DNA of 64,000 nucleotides, from the NCBI RefSeq assembly GCF_000002865.3, contig NW_001865070.1, positions 8,012 to 72,011 on the forward strand. Reading direction: 5' to 3'. Shown piece after piece: positions 10,779 to 23,799 of the stretch. Source of the stretch: Monosiga brevicollis MX1. Taxonomy: Eukaryota; Opisthokonta; Choanoflagellata; Craspedida; Salpingoecidae. Both the position numbers and the translations under genes were made by a program. Every line of letters starts with the position of its first letter. Position 1 is the first letter of the stretch. The notes under the pieces were generated by a model. It was not told the DNA's origin. It saw only the letters and a list, made by a program, of their open reading frames with translations, and did no database searches.

Positions 10779-13700
10779 TCACGAGTTGGCATGCAACGTG
10801 TCCAGAAGACGCTCGCGTTCGCGAAGCAGCTCGTCGCGCAGGGATTGCAGCAAGGTTTCCTCTCGCTCCAGCAGGTCAACCTCACGATTCAGATTGGATT
10901 GCTTGGCCTTGTTGCGTGCCCGGCGGCGTGCACAGTCCTGGCGATTGCGCTCTCGCTGCTCCTCAGTCCAATGTTTGCTGCGCTTGCCTGTGAGAACGGG
11001 CCGATCTTGAGTCTTGGCTGTGCCAGCAGTGCTGTGGTTGCTGCTGCGGCTGATCTGGCCACCGCTAGCAGGCGTGGCCGTGCCTGGAGGACCATCATCG
11101 CTGAGCGTGCTAAGGCTGGCCCCCGGCTCCACGGGTGCGGGTGGTGGAGGCGCTGCATCAAAGGGTGAGTTACCCAGGTGTGGGCTCAACTCGGGCGATG
11201 CCATGTGAAGCCACTCTGTCACAGTATCGGACAGCGGACCATTACTTGCATGCGCCTCGCTCATGCCGGCGTCTGACAACACGTCTGAATCTGAGGTGTA
11301 GAGCAGAGCACCAGGGGTCACGGCCAGTCCGCCATCGCTCACACTGCTCTGCGGCTGCAGGCTGGCCCGGGCACTGCTGCCAGCACTCGAAGGGTCGGAC
11401 ACCTGAGCCAAGATTTGCTGCAGCTCAGTGTGGCCTTGCAATTCGGCAAGTTCTGCAGGTTTGTAGCCGTTGCGATTGGCAGCGAGCAACCGACTCAAGG
11501 CCCCAACGCGGGCACCGTGTGCCAGTAGTATAGACACACAAGGCGAGTTGCCTTCGCGCACTGCGGCGTGCAATGGTGTTTCGCCATCGTCGTCCAACGT
11601 GTCCACCTGAGCGCCTCGCTCCAGCAGCTGCCGCACGGCCGAGGTATCATTGACACTCGCTGCCCAGTGCAGGGCCGTCCGTCCGTGCGAGTCTCGGGCA
11701 TTGAGTCGCTCCGAAATTGGCGTCGGGCCCGCCAGTTTGCTCAGCAAAAGAGGCAACGCTGCTGGGCGATCCATAATCACGCTGAGCATGAGCAGGGTTC
11801 GACCGTCGTGATCTTGTAGGTGCAAGGCGTCACAGGTCTCGAGGCCCAGACGTAACAGCGGTAACGCGTCAAATAGAACGGCATAGTGCAAAGGCGTCTG
11901 GCCGTCATTGTCGCACTTGTCACAGCGGCTGCCCGACTGCAGCAGCGCAGCACCCGTGGCTTCGGCCATTGGATTTTCGGCAGCATAATGGAGGGGCGTC
12001 CGTCCACGGGCATCAACGGCGTTGGGATCAGCGCCATGGCGAATCAGGTTTGCCACGGCAACTTCGTGATTGCCAATCACCTATGCACGGAAATCATCCA
12101 GTCAGCGCAGTAACAAAATGATCACATGAAATGAAAACGTAAAAGAAAAGATGGAAAAATAATTTAAAAGCATCAAAACATAAACACGCTCAAGTCAACT
12201 GCTTGTCAAGCCCACACACGTCGAGCAAGCCAAAACAAGGTCTGTGCTTGACGTACCGCACAATGAAGCGCAGTGCGCCCGGCGTCATCGCGAGCATTGA
12301 TGGGCAGCACCGATCCAACGGCACCCGAGGAGCCGGAGCCCGTCCCAGCCCCACCTGGTGAAACTGCCGCGCTCGAGGAGGCTTTCGCGGACTCGGCCTG
12401 GCTTTGAGACACAGGTGCAAGCAGTTGTTCAAGTCGGTGTTGGTCACCACTCAATGCGGCCAAATGGAGGGTTGGACTGTCGAGAGCAGGCCCTGCGCCA
12501 ATGGCCGGGGCCACGGTCGTCGCCGTGGTTGAGGAAACCTTGAGCACATGCAGCTCAGTGTCTGCTGCACCATGCAAAGGATGGCCTTCGTCGTGAACAT
12601 TGGTGTAGGGCGTATTACCGTCCTCGCGTTTGGCCCGCTTACGCATCAGGGTACCAAATACGACGAGTAATAGGATCAGAACCAGGGCGGCTGCTACAAT
12701 GATGGCAATCACCATGCTCGGGGCTATAGATGACTTTTCTTCGCCATCATCGCTAGGGGGTGACGTGGCTGAGGCTGAAACAAGAACATCTTCGTAGTAG
12801 AATTCAATCTCACCACGCTCAATGGCAGTGTCCAAGCGCGTTTGCGCTGGCTTGGAGCCGAGGGCCACCTTGGCCCGCACGTCCATTGTGCCCAGCTCGC
12901 GATACAACAATAGACAAGTCACGTCCTTAGCAAGCACGCCCACGTTGGCCAGCGAGGCGCGAAGGGTGCGCTCAAACGAGCGGCGGATAGCCGCGGCGCT
13001 CAGATCGACGTCGTCCGTACCGTTGAATATGAGATAGCTGATAAAGGAGCTCACGCATCCGTCCAAATATTTCTTGACGTTAGCACCTTGCAGATCGTCA
13101 ACATTGTCAATCGGGGCGGCAAGGTCGTCGTCGTCGTCACTGCCGTCGGCTGAGCCGCAATGCGCGAGGGCGAGGCTGTTGCAGCCGCTGGCCTCACGCA
13201 CGATAGCACACTGACAGGCAAAATCCACGAGCCCTCGACTCGAGCTGCAATAACTACCGACCTCGCGGCAGCAGGCCTCTGACGGAAGCCAGAGCGAGGC
13301 AGTGCCTTGACACGCGTCTACATGGCAGGGAGAGGCGGGGCTAGCAGTGGTAGCGTCGTCGAATGGGCACGAAACTGCGCCACCTGTTGCTGCCAGACAT
13401 AGGTGAAACAGGCCGTCTGTGGTTCGGCGCGATTCCACCGTGGCGGATGTGCAAGTTGAAACGGCCTTTCCGATTGTCGAAGTCACACGAGCCCCCACCC
13501 ACACGGTGGCGTTGCCCGTGGCCAAGATGGGTGGCACAGTACAGGAGAGCCAGCCGTTGGCGGTGCGATTGGCGACAACAAAGCAATCGGAACCGACACA
13601 AGAGTAGCCACCTTTGGAGTCCAGCGTCCAAAAGCTGCAACCAAAGGTGTACCGGTCGCCAGTAATGTCAACTTTCGGGGCCGAGGGGTACAGGACGGCG

Positions 13701-15856
13701 GTGGCGGTGGGCTCGTCAAGGCGCGCGACACACGAGTCTTCAGGCTGATTAATTACCAGCTCGTTCCAAGAACAGGGCATGTCTAGACACAATAGGGTGC
13801 ATAGATGCCATTGAGAGGCGCGGGTCAGATTGACGGCTATTGGGATGGACCTTCGCCAAATACAGCAAGACTCACCTAGATCTTCTTCAACACGAATGCC
13901 GTAGGTACAGGTGGGGTTGGATGCACCACCGGAAACCCAGAACCCCGTGGATGCCACGTCAACGCCCAGATACAACGAAAGGAGCAGAGTGGCACTGCTT
14001 TCTGGCGTGGTCACCGAGTGTGTGTCGTCGTCATCCGTGGCTGTGGACCACTGGTGTGGTACGAGCCAAGCCCAAAGCGTTTGGTTGGCAACTGCCACGC
14101 GCAGAACTTGTGCATCAGCTGCCGCAAAAGCAAAGGGTGATGCCCCAGTATGGCTATTGATGTCGTCTCGAGCGAAGGTGAGCGTGCCCGAAGACTCGTC
14201 GAGCGCCAAGCTGACGCCGATGTCCAGCAAGCTCTCATTAGCAAGACGAAGCACTATGCCAGCTTGCAGTTCGTTCGTGGCGTAGAGTCGGAGGCTGATG
14301 GCAAAGTCGTCGAGTGCAATTGGGGCCAGAAGCTCGGCCCCTATATTGCCGTAGGTGCAGATAACGCGCTCTCCAAAACCAGGGAAGAGTTCCGTGTTTG
14401 CATGAGCCGCACCCGTGAGTGGGCTGTAGGCGGTCATGGGGAAGGAGCTGGGCTGAGCACACGGGCGATCCAAGAACACCGTTTTGGGTAGGGGTACAAA
14501 AGTACAGCGCAGCCAAGGCAAGGGCTGTCCCTCACACTGGAGAAAGCAGCGCGCCAGGTCGAGGAAAAGAGCGGCAGCGATCGGATCGGTTGAGATATTT
14601 TCGGCGCATGCGGCAATGGCGGAGTAGGAAAAGTCGCTTGATTGGGCACCATCTTCTGCTGTAGCCGAGGCGCAGGTGAAGGCATCGACACAGCCCTGAT
14701 TGGTTGAGCAGGCCGCTGTTGTTGCATTGCAGCGTTCCTCGCAGGTCGAAACATCGGTGCAGCCGGCGACCCAGGTGCACGGGGTGAAGCAGTCCTCAGT
14801 CGCGGTGATGCTGGAGCAAGTGTGACGACTTGTCAGACAGGCCTTGGCAGTGGGGTTCCAAGCGCAGGATTGAGGGCCAAAGTCATCAAAGTAGGTTGAG
14901 CCCAGGCACGCATCGATGGTCACGTGGTCAAGGCACGGGTCGCTGGCCAGCTGGCAATAACCAAAAGTACACGCACGCGCAGAATCACATTGTGCCTCCT
15001 CAAGATCGGGACAGCTGCCGGCGGTCAGGCGGCAACCAGCATTCCATGCGCAACCGGCGGTGCGACAGGGATTCTCATCAGTCAGAGCAAAGCAATCATC
15101 CGTGCTATCGTAGCACAGATTGAGTGCAAAGTCCGCGGTACAGGGGGCCCCCTGAGTGGTTTGTAAAGCATCACAGGTGCTGGCGTTGTTCGCAGAGCAA
15201 GGATCGTTGTCCGAGTAGCAAACACGATACCAACTGCATCGGCCGTGAGGATCACAAGAGCTTTCATCGAGCTGGGCGCAGGTGGTATCCGCATCGTCGT
15301 CAACCCTGGCATCACAAGTGTAAAAGGCAATACCGAAGCCCTCCACAATGCTCTCAGGCGTGCTCAGAAACTGGCCATCCTGTCCGCCGGAACAACCTGT
15401 CTGGCTCCAATTGTCAGTTGTATCTGTGTTGTAGCAGTAAACCTCGGTCTCCGAGCTGTTGGGGCTGTGCATGGAACACACAAAGGGGCGGTGTGAGGAA
15501 GGGAAGGGGGCGGCAGTAAGGGGGTGCGGGGCGGGCGAGGACGAACCGGTAGCGGTAAGAACCGCCTGAGTAAAGAAGAAGCACGCCAGTACCGATGGTA
15601 GCCACGGGCACGGCCGATTCGTTGAAGGTATCATCTTGCAGCTCACTGGGCGAGGTGGCCACGCTCAGCAGGCCATCAAAACGCGCATCACCCTCGTCAT
15701 CGGTGTAGACGCTGCCCAAGTACTGTTGTCCTTCCCGTGTGTCTGCACAAAAGTTGGTCAAAACATGCCAATTTGGCAGAATAGGGAGATGTACATGAGG
15801 CATGAAAATGTTGGATCAAACAACCCCCACACCACCCGCACACCCCTGCCCTTACC

Positions 15857-15892
<36 letters not shown>

Positions 15893-16269
15893 GCGCCCGT
15901 ACCTGGGTACCAAAAGACGAAATAAACGGTATTGTTTTCGGTGTGGGCGAGCGACACATGGGGAAGGCGGTCGTCATCCACTGTGAACGAAGCAGCTTCA
16001 AAAGGGGCAGCATTGCAGTTCCAGTCTTGGTCGGGGTACCAGGCGGCGACACAGGATGACACGGGAAAGGTTGTGCCTGGTTTGGTGGTGATGGGAGAAC
16101 ACGATGCGTCGCGGCGCCACCGCTGAGGCAAAGCGCCATAATCGGCTGGCATTGGTGCACAGGTGGCACAGGTAGCGAGGCCAAGGAGCAGGCCAAGCAA
16201 CGGCCCCAGAGGCCGAGGGCGTGTGGGCGGGCCGGCCCGCTCGTGGTAGCCTAGGCGCAGAGACGCCAT
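10779..16269 (-). CDS. Single-pass receptor with intracellular ankyrin repeats and C-terminal bZIP domain
   Basis: Five exons, frame-checked: 16269-15903, 15742-15547, 15464-13876, 13782-12257, 12080-10779, giving 1659 residues (an upstream in-frame ATG at 16284 would add five). Signal peptide GPLLGLLLGLATCATCA. The ectodomain (to about 1070) has five or so PSI-like Cys modules (CxWxxxC, for example CAWNAGC and CTWVAGC), a LamG-like region and, next to the membrane, a SEA-like segment. Membrane helix MVIAIIVAAALVLILLLVVF at about 1073-1096, then MRKRAKR. About seven or eight ankyrin repeats follow (for example GRTPLHYAAEN, GRTALHWAASVND, GETPLHAAVREGN). After a Ser-rich linker, the C-terminus is a bZIP: basic region NRQDCARRRARNK with Leu at +18, +25, +32, +39 and +46 from the Asn, the exact register of GCN4. 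The layout resembles Notch; release by proteolysis is inferred only. Confidence 0.88.
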
Positions 16270-16284
16270 GGCACGCGGGTGCAA

Positions 16285-18097
16285 GCAAGTGCCTTGACCC
16301 TCCCTGCTCCCTGTGCGCAGTGCATGCAGGACTCAAACTCAAAGCGATGGGGCGCGAAGGTACTCAAGACATGGGCGCGGCTGGGAGGCAAGAACAACCG
16401 ACATGCTTGATGGATAAAGGCCAACCAGAAGGAGGTGGTGAAGGGCAGGTGAGAACCATTGGCGAAACAAACAACGATACCAAGCGAACCTTTCATCAAT
16501 GCTTACCCAAGGCGGCAGCACAAAGCCGCAGGCCAGGTCGATGAGAACCGTAGCGTGAAGTGGCGTGATATATAATGCCCGCGCGCCAACCGGAAGGGTG
16601 TTGACGGCGCCTCTGCACAATGACCGCCGTCCTGCGGCCCAGGAGGGAGGAAGGGGCGGATGAATGGAATGCGCAAGGCAAGAGGTTGCGTTTGTTTCAA
16701 AACTCTCACAATGCCACGTCGCCTTTGCCTGCCCACCCGTGTCATGCAAAGCATGCGCTCACTCAACCCCCCCCCCGTCTCGAGCCAGCAAGCAGAGCTC
16801 CTCGCGCAGCGGCAGGGGCCTCGTCGCCGTCGCACACTCACACACTCACCAAAAACACACACACGGATCAGTCTGACGAAACGGAACAACAGAGATATGC
16901 GTATGAGGGTTATACAGTCAGAGAGAGGGGTTAATGTGAATTATCAGCTCTTTGAAAACCCGTGGGTGAACAGAGATGCGTGACGTTGTGTGTCAAAAGT
17001 CAGAGAGTGGTGTTGCTTGATGCTGAAGCGGTACCGTCCACGGCGCTGAGACCTTTCTCCGCACCCTCCCTCGGCTTGCTCGTTTCATTGTCTACTAACG
17101 CAGATGTGGTCGGGAGGCTACGTATGTGTTGGCTCATTGAAATTGCGGCAGTCGTTGTCCTGTCGCTGACGAGCTTGATCTCAAAGTATTCTTCTTATGG
17201 GCGTGCGGGAGTTATCTGCTTTCCGAACATCTGGCTCCACTGCCATCGGGGAAGCTTGACCCGCGCGGCCCAGTTGGCAACAACCCGGCACAGAGTGGCG
17301 CAATGCCATCCGTAGCTGCCTGCAAACGATCCGCTTTTTGGACCTGGACCAGCACCAACATCAGCTCCGACAAGCTCGACGAGCTATCGACGATCCATCC
17401 TGATTGCCACGCCGTCAACTTCCCACAAATAGTACCAAGAGCTTAGAACGCTTCACCAACCTCGCCTCGCCATCCACCCATCATCCTACCTACCATCAGC
17501 ACCCGGCTGCCATATCGCCAGCCAAACCAACAACCCCGACCCGACGTCACCCCGCCCCTTTCGACCGTGTTGTGTTCCTATGGACGACGCGCGCAACCGA
17601 TGACGACGGACCCTGAGAACGCACTCCTCAAATCTCCACGGAGACTCGCACGACGCCGCCATGTGTGTGTGGCACTTTGGGCGTACACGTAGATAACTTA
17701 AAGGCACGGTTCCCCTTGCAAAGTTAACACCGCGTGTGGTAACTTCATTACGACCGTATGACCATTCTTTTGTATGTCAGAAACAAACAAAAAGGGAGCA
17801 GAAATGTCATACGAAGTTAGAGTCTCCTGGTCGCAATGAAGACCAGAAGACTCTCAACCTGAATTGTCAGCACGAAACATCACGATTCGTCATTTCGAGT
17901 CCCACACACACACGCAGAACGGTCGGACACGACGACGGGCGGCGACGCGACGACTTCTCGGACCGTGGTTGCTCGTGTCAGGGGTCAGAGTACGTCGATG
18001 GACCCATCTTGGCTTTTGAAAAGAGGCTCTTGTGTACTGGTTGAGAGGGGTTGACGTGGGGTACGCGAGCGCTGCTGGCGCACCGGCGACTGCGAGC
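16285..18097. other. Divergent intergenic region; no gene recognised
   Basis: Separates the minus-strand ANK-bZIP receptor from the plus-strand ABC transporter. A TATATAA motif lies near 16568. A possible donor (GTAAGC near 16501 on the minus strand) with an acceptor near 16315 could mark a 5' untranslated exon of the receptor. The rest holds only short ORFs without recognisable domains. Confidence 0.4.
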
Positions 18098-21000
18098 ATG
18101 ACTGATTGGTCGTATTGCGGTGCACACGTGCATGCGCACCCCATCGCGACATCGGAGGGGCTCAGCCGCTGCTTTCTTCTCTCCCTCAGCTGCCTGGTCC
18201 TGTTCTTTTACAGCTTTGTCTTTAATGGCATCGCGGGCGTGCTCGCCAAAAAAGACCCTCATCCTGCGGCTCTGCCTGCAACGCAAGCGCGTGTCACCGT
18301 CTTTGCCGCCGCCCTCATCGCGCTCGTCTACCTCGCCGAGGGCATTGTCCTTACGGTCCAGGATGGCCCGATTGAGGTCGTTATTGTCACCTCCACCTTT
18401 CACCTAGCTGCCTGGCTCTTTGCCATTCTTCCCCTTCGACGAGCGCACCGCCTGGCTCAACCCTTTCCTCCGGTGACTCTGCTTTTCGTCGGCTTGGCCG
18501 TCGTCTTTGCTGCTCTCGAAGCCGCCTCCCACAAGCGTCAACACTACTTTTTCTCCGACCTTCAACACAACACCGACCATGACGTGCTCCTGGCCGGCTT
18601 TGCCACGCGCGCTGCTGTTCTCCTGCTTCTTTTTCTGCTTGGCTTGAATAACCTGTACCAGCGCTATCGTCAGAAACAGGCTGCCTTGCCGCAGGGCTCC
18701 ACTTCCATCAATGACGCCGACGAAGCAGCCCCCCTGCTCAAGAGTGAGGCCACGGTAACAGTCCCCGCGCAACCAGATGGCACCGTCAAGCAACGCGAGG
18801 GCTCTACCTTCCGTGGCCTAGGTTCCCGTGCGGCTGTCATCTGGCCCTTTATCTGGCCGCGTGCCCAGCGCTTGCTACAACTTCGCGTGCTGCTCTGCCT
18901 TGCTCTCCTTGCTGCCGGCCGTGTTGTCAACCTCTACGTGCCCATCACCTACAAGCGCATCGTCGATGCTCTCACCCCCGACACGGACAATAACGATCCT
19001 CACCCAGCCTCCAACGCCACCCAGCTCCAACACATCCTCCCCACGACCCTCATCAATCTGAGCGCCCGTCTCGGAGCCGACCCCTCGACGCCCGTCACCG
19101 TGCCTTTCCCTGTCACAGCCATCCTCATCTATGTGGCCATGCGCTTTCTCTCCGGCGGCGGATCCGGGGGCATGGGCTTGCTCAACAACCTCCGCACCTT
19201 CCTCTGGATCCGTGTGACGCAGTACACCTCGCGTATCGCTCGAACTGACATGTTCAGACACCTTCACTCCCTCTCCCTCCGCTGGCACTTGTCTCGCAAG
19301 ACCGGCGAAGTCTTGCGCATGGTGGACCGAGGCACCGACTCGGTCAACAGTCTTCTCTCTTATGTTCTCTTCAGCATTCTGCCCACTCTCGTGGACATTG
19401 CCATCGCCTGTGTCTACTTTACTTCCGAGTTCGGCCCCTATTTTGGCCTCATCGTCTTCACCACCATGATGCTCTACATTTACGCCACGATTGCCATAAC
19501 CGAGTGGCGCACCAAGTATCGCCGCTCAATGAACACCCACGACAACCGCCTTCGCCAAATGGTAAAAAGCCGCGAGCTTTGGCGCGTGCCATGCTCCTTT
19601 CCTTTTCCTCCCCTTGCTCACGCCACCTCTGCTCTCCCTTTACTTTGCCTCTGTGTCAGGCCGTAGACTCGCTCCTCAATTTTGAAACGGTCAAGTATCA
19701 CAACGGCGAGCAATTTGAGCTTCAACGCTATGACGACAAGATGATCGACTACTTGCACCACTTTTGGCTCTCCAATGCCTCCCTCAGTCTCTTAAACACG
19801 GTTCAGAGTGTCATCATCATATCAGGTCCGTTCACCTTCCCAACACGCCAAATTCAATCCGCGCCCCGCGTCGCTGTCTCGTACCACGTGTTTTGAGCCA
19901 GAAAGGTTGAATCAGATGACACGTGAACAAAATTTGATGTTTTGGGCGGCTCTAGGCTTACTGGGCGGCACACTGCTCTGTGGTTATCTCGTTTCCATTG
20001 GACGTCTTACTGTTGGCGATTTTGTCCTTTACGTCACCTACGTCGTGCAGCTCTACAGTCCGCTCAATTACTTTGGCACCTACTATCGGTGGGTCATCTC
20101 AAGCACAGATTCTGGTTGTGCTGGCATTCACGATCGATTGGCCAACCCGTCTTTGAAGCCATTACATCCTCGATACCGCCCTCACCTCTTGCTGCGTGAC
20201 AAATGGATAATGTTGTAGAATGATCCAGAGCAGCCTCGTCGACCTTGGTACGAGAGGATTGCCTTGCCACTCAACCTGGTCTCCGACAGTATTCAAATGA
20301 TCTGACCGATCTTGCCAACCCCATTGCTAGAAAACATGTTTGATCTCCTTCATCTCAAGCCCGAGGTGAAAGACAAGCCCGATGCGCGGAGCTTGGCACC
20401 CGAGCACCCGGAGCGTGGGTGCGCTATTGAATTCCGTGACGTTACGTTTGCTTACAGCCCTGAGCGCCCCGTCCTCAAGGGCATCAGCTTCAGTGTCCCT
20501 GCCGGTTCCACGCTCGCTGTGGTGGGGCCGACTGGTAGCGGGTGCGTCGTTGTGCTGTTTTGTCATTTCCGTATCAACCTGATCTTGAATGTGATTTGTT
20601 CGTCAAGCCTTGTCTCTGTCTTATTTCACTTGTTTTTACTGTCTCATTTCCATCTGCTGCAGCAAGAGCACGCTGATGCGGTTGCTCTTCCGCTTTTATG
20701 AGGTCGGTGGCGGCGCCATTCGAGTCGATGGCATGGACATCAGAGATCTCACGCAAGACTCTCTTCGCCGTCAAATGGCAGTCGTGCCTCAGGACACGGT
20801 TTGTCATGGTCGCTGTGGTCGCTGTGGTTGAGTGTCTGCGTGTCTGCGTGTCTGCGTGTCTGCGTGTCTGCGCGTCTGCGCGTCTGCGTGTCTGTCTGTG
20901 TTTTGGGTCATTTTGAGCTCCTTGTCCCTTTGCTTTGCGCACCATGGCTTGATTTCACAAGCAGAATGATTTCGGACCTGCTTAGGTGCTGTTCAACGAT

Positions 21001-21610
21001 ACCATCGCCTACAACATTGAGTACGGTGCTCCCGGGGCTCCACGCGTTGACGTTGAGCGTGCTGCCGAGGCCGCAGAAATCCACAAAAGCATCCTCACCT
21101 TCCCCAAACAATACGATACGGTGGTGGGCGAGCGTGGCCTGAAGCTCTCGGGCGGCGAGAAACAACGCGTGGCGATTGCCCGCGCCATCCTCAAAAATCC
21201 AGCCATCATGCTCCTCGACGAGGTACATCTTTTGCGTTTTTCATTCTTGCAGCATGGGTCCCGGTGACAATTTGACCCGCGGCCCGCCACTCAATTTTGC
21301 GTTTGCCCTTGCGTAGGCTACCAGTGCTCTCGACACAGCGACAGAGCGCTCCATCCAGGGCTCCCTGAGCCGCGTTTGCCAGGGTCGTACCACGGTCTCC
21401 ATCGCGCATCGGCTCAGCACCATTGTCGGGGCCGACCAGATCATTGTGCTGCAGGATGGTTTGATAGTGGAGCGAGGCTCACATGGCTCTTTGCTCGAAC
21501 AAGGCGGGCTGTATGCCGAAATGTGGCATCGTCAGCTCGAGGCTGAAGAGGAAGCCCGCACTGGCGCAGGTGCCAAGGAAGACAGTGAGGATGCCGTCAC
21601 TTCTGCTTGA
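18098..21610 (+). CDS. ABCB6: ABC half-transporter of the ABCB6/HMT1 type
   Basis: Eight exons, frame-checked: 18098-19561, 19660-19825, 19956-20088, 20219-20247, 20331-20541, 20663-20798, 20986-21222, 21317-21610; 889 residues. The start (MTDWSYCG... EGLSRCF) matches the opening of ABCB6, and the N-terminal hydrophobic region has several membrane segments. The membrane domain shows family-specific stretches ([41 protein letters not shown]). The nucleotide-binding domain has Walker A GPTGSGKST (split by intron 5 in the last Gly codon), Q-loop VVPQDT, signature LSGGEKQR, Walker B IMLLDEATSALD and switch IAHR. Relatives move heavy-metal conjugates or porphyrins across vacuolar, mitochondrial or plasma membranes; the substrate here is not shown by sequence. 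Confidence 0.95.
20825..20895. repeat. 8-bp minisatellite (GTGTCTGC) in an ABC-transporter intron
   Basis: About eight copies of an 8-mer near GTGTCTGC stand in the intron 20799-20985. No effect on coding sequence. Confidence 0.85.
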
Positions 21611-21718
21611 GCGCTTTAGCGGCGACACGGCACGCAGTCGGCCTCGTGCCCTGAGTCGCTTATCATGCCAATTAGAACAAAGGAATCGATAGTTTACAAT
21701 GAGCCCTCTTCCTTGCTT

Positions 21719-21750
<32 letters not shown>

Positions 21751-21841
21751 CCAAAAGCACAGCATGAGAAAAATGAGAGATTGCTCAATTGTTCATGCAG
21801 GTCGACATGTCTCAACCTTGTTTTTGGAGGGCTGAAGAGAA
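21611..21841. other. Convergent 3' region with long T tract
   Basis: The ABC transporter and the EDC4-like gene end tail to tail. A run of 32 T lies at about 21719-21750. No other feature seen. Confidence 0.7.
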
Positions 21842-23716
21842 TTAAGCAGAAGGAGCGGGAAACATTTCGTTGATGAGCTGGAGGAGAAATTGCAAACGCG
21901 CATGATGATGCTGCAGATTTGGAAGCTGCAAGGCCTTGATGGTATTGCTGCGCACCGACTGCAACACCTGCACGGCCATGCCGTGCGCCTCAGACGGCAC
22001 GTTCAGTTGATGGACGCCCTTGATGAGAAACTCGACCACGCGCTGATTATCAGCGCCCTTGGCCAAAGCCACGGATAGCTGCTGCAGCAGGGCTAGCCGT
22101 GTCTGCGGTGTCAGATGCTGGATGACCGTGGGTTGCAGCGCACCGCATAGTTGACACACCAAACTCAAATTGCGCTGGCTCAAAGCGCGGCTGAAGGCCA
22201 TCTCCGTATCACCGCGGCCTGCCAGCTGCACCAACTCTGTGAGCAGCTGCTGCGTTGTTGGTGCGGCCTGCGCAGGAGTTGCCCGAGCACTGCTTGGAGT
22301 AGACCCTGCGGTACCGGGTGTTGCAGCAGAAGTAGCACCCTCGGGGGCTGCAGGCAAACGAGCAATGGTTTGGCGCAGGCTAGCCATTTGCTCTTCCATG
22401 CGCTGGATGGCCGTGAGGACATGCTTGAGCTGCTCGTCAACGCCGTTGCCCAGGACGACGCCAAGCCCGCGCTGTAGCGCGCGCTCTTGAGGACCACCTT
22501 CAATCCACTGCTGGGCGATTTTGGTTTGAACGTCGCTCAGCAGCGAGGTCAAGCCCTTGGAAACCACGTCTGCGACTTGACCCAGCACGGTTTCGGCGGC
22601 CACCGTCACCTTTTTGTTCAGTTCGGTGCTTACCATGGGAGCAAGCACGTCCTTGACCGGCTTCTTCAGGCTGCTGGCCAGGTCGGCGGCATTGAGTTGA
22701 GCGTGTTCCACGCGATCAATGCTCTGCTGGCAGCTTTGTACAAGTTTCTCAACCTGAGAGCGTGAAGCCTTGATTTCTTTCGCCAGGCGCTGTGAGTGCT
22801 CTTGCAAAAGCTCGGGTGTGACTTGATTGTCTCCCGAGCGTTGAGCCATGACCTCCAGCAGACGACGCAACTTTTCGTCAAACATGACATTGAGGTTGCG
22901 ACGCGAGACCTCGGCTTCAGAGGAAAGACGCTTGGTAGCCAGCGACATGTGCTGGTCCAAGCGACCCACCAAACGACCCTCCAGACCCACAAGGTTCATT
23001 CGCTGTGCCAAGCGATCAGCGAGGCGATCGAGTGTTGCGTCATCCAAGGTGACTGAACCGCCAAGGGGCGCCGCGGGCATGGCTGCGGACGTAGGTGGGC
23101 GAATGCCCGGTGGGACGAAAGAAGCCTGCTTTTGGCTTGGGGCGGGAGCTGAGCCTTGCGATTGCGGTGGGGCAGCAGCGACCATTGGCTCTGGTGCAGC
23201 TGCCGGGGTGGACGTTGCAACAGCGGTCGGGCTTGAAACCTCTACAGCAGGGGCAGGGGCCGTTGCGGGTGTAGGCACGGCAGCGGGTGTGGATGTTGAT
23301 GCTGGCACGGGCGCGGATTCTGAGCTAGTAGCTTGAGTCTTGGCTTTGTTGAAGAGGGCCAAAAGACCAGCACCAGCGTCACGCGGCGCACTTGGGCCAC
23401 TAGTTGTTGTGACGACGGTACTAGAAACCGAGGCAGAGCGAGACGTCGTTGGCGACGTTGAAGTTGCCGCCTCGGGCGTCGACGCGCTGTTCCGCAGCAG
23501 CGCCAACATGCGCGTCTGCGCTGAAGCACTGGAAGGCGTGGTGGGTGGGGAAGAGGCAGCCGTGATCCCGTCTGTGGTTGTAACTGAAGACGACCGCGAC
23601 ATAAAAGTGCTGCTGGGACCTGCGCTTGCAGCGCCCTCTACATTGTGCGCCACACCAAAGGAATTCTTGAGAGACAAAACAAAGACAAACGTTTTCTCGC
23701 CTTGCTCCATCCCAAC

Positions 23717-23799
<83 letters not shown>

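Noticed and set aside
15697-16284. Poly-Phe segment as part of the receptor's first exon
   Set aside because: The frame is open through the T tract, but a GTACGG donor at 15902 and an acceptor at 15743 remove it and restore phase.
20825-20895. The 8-mer repeat in the ABC-transporter intron as a regulatory array
   Set aside because: It is a short simple minisatellite in an intron, with no sign of function.
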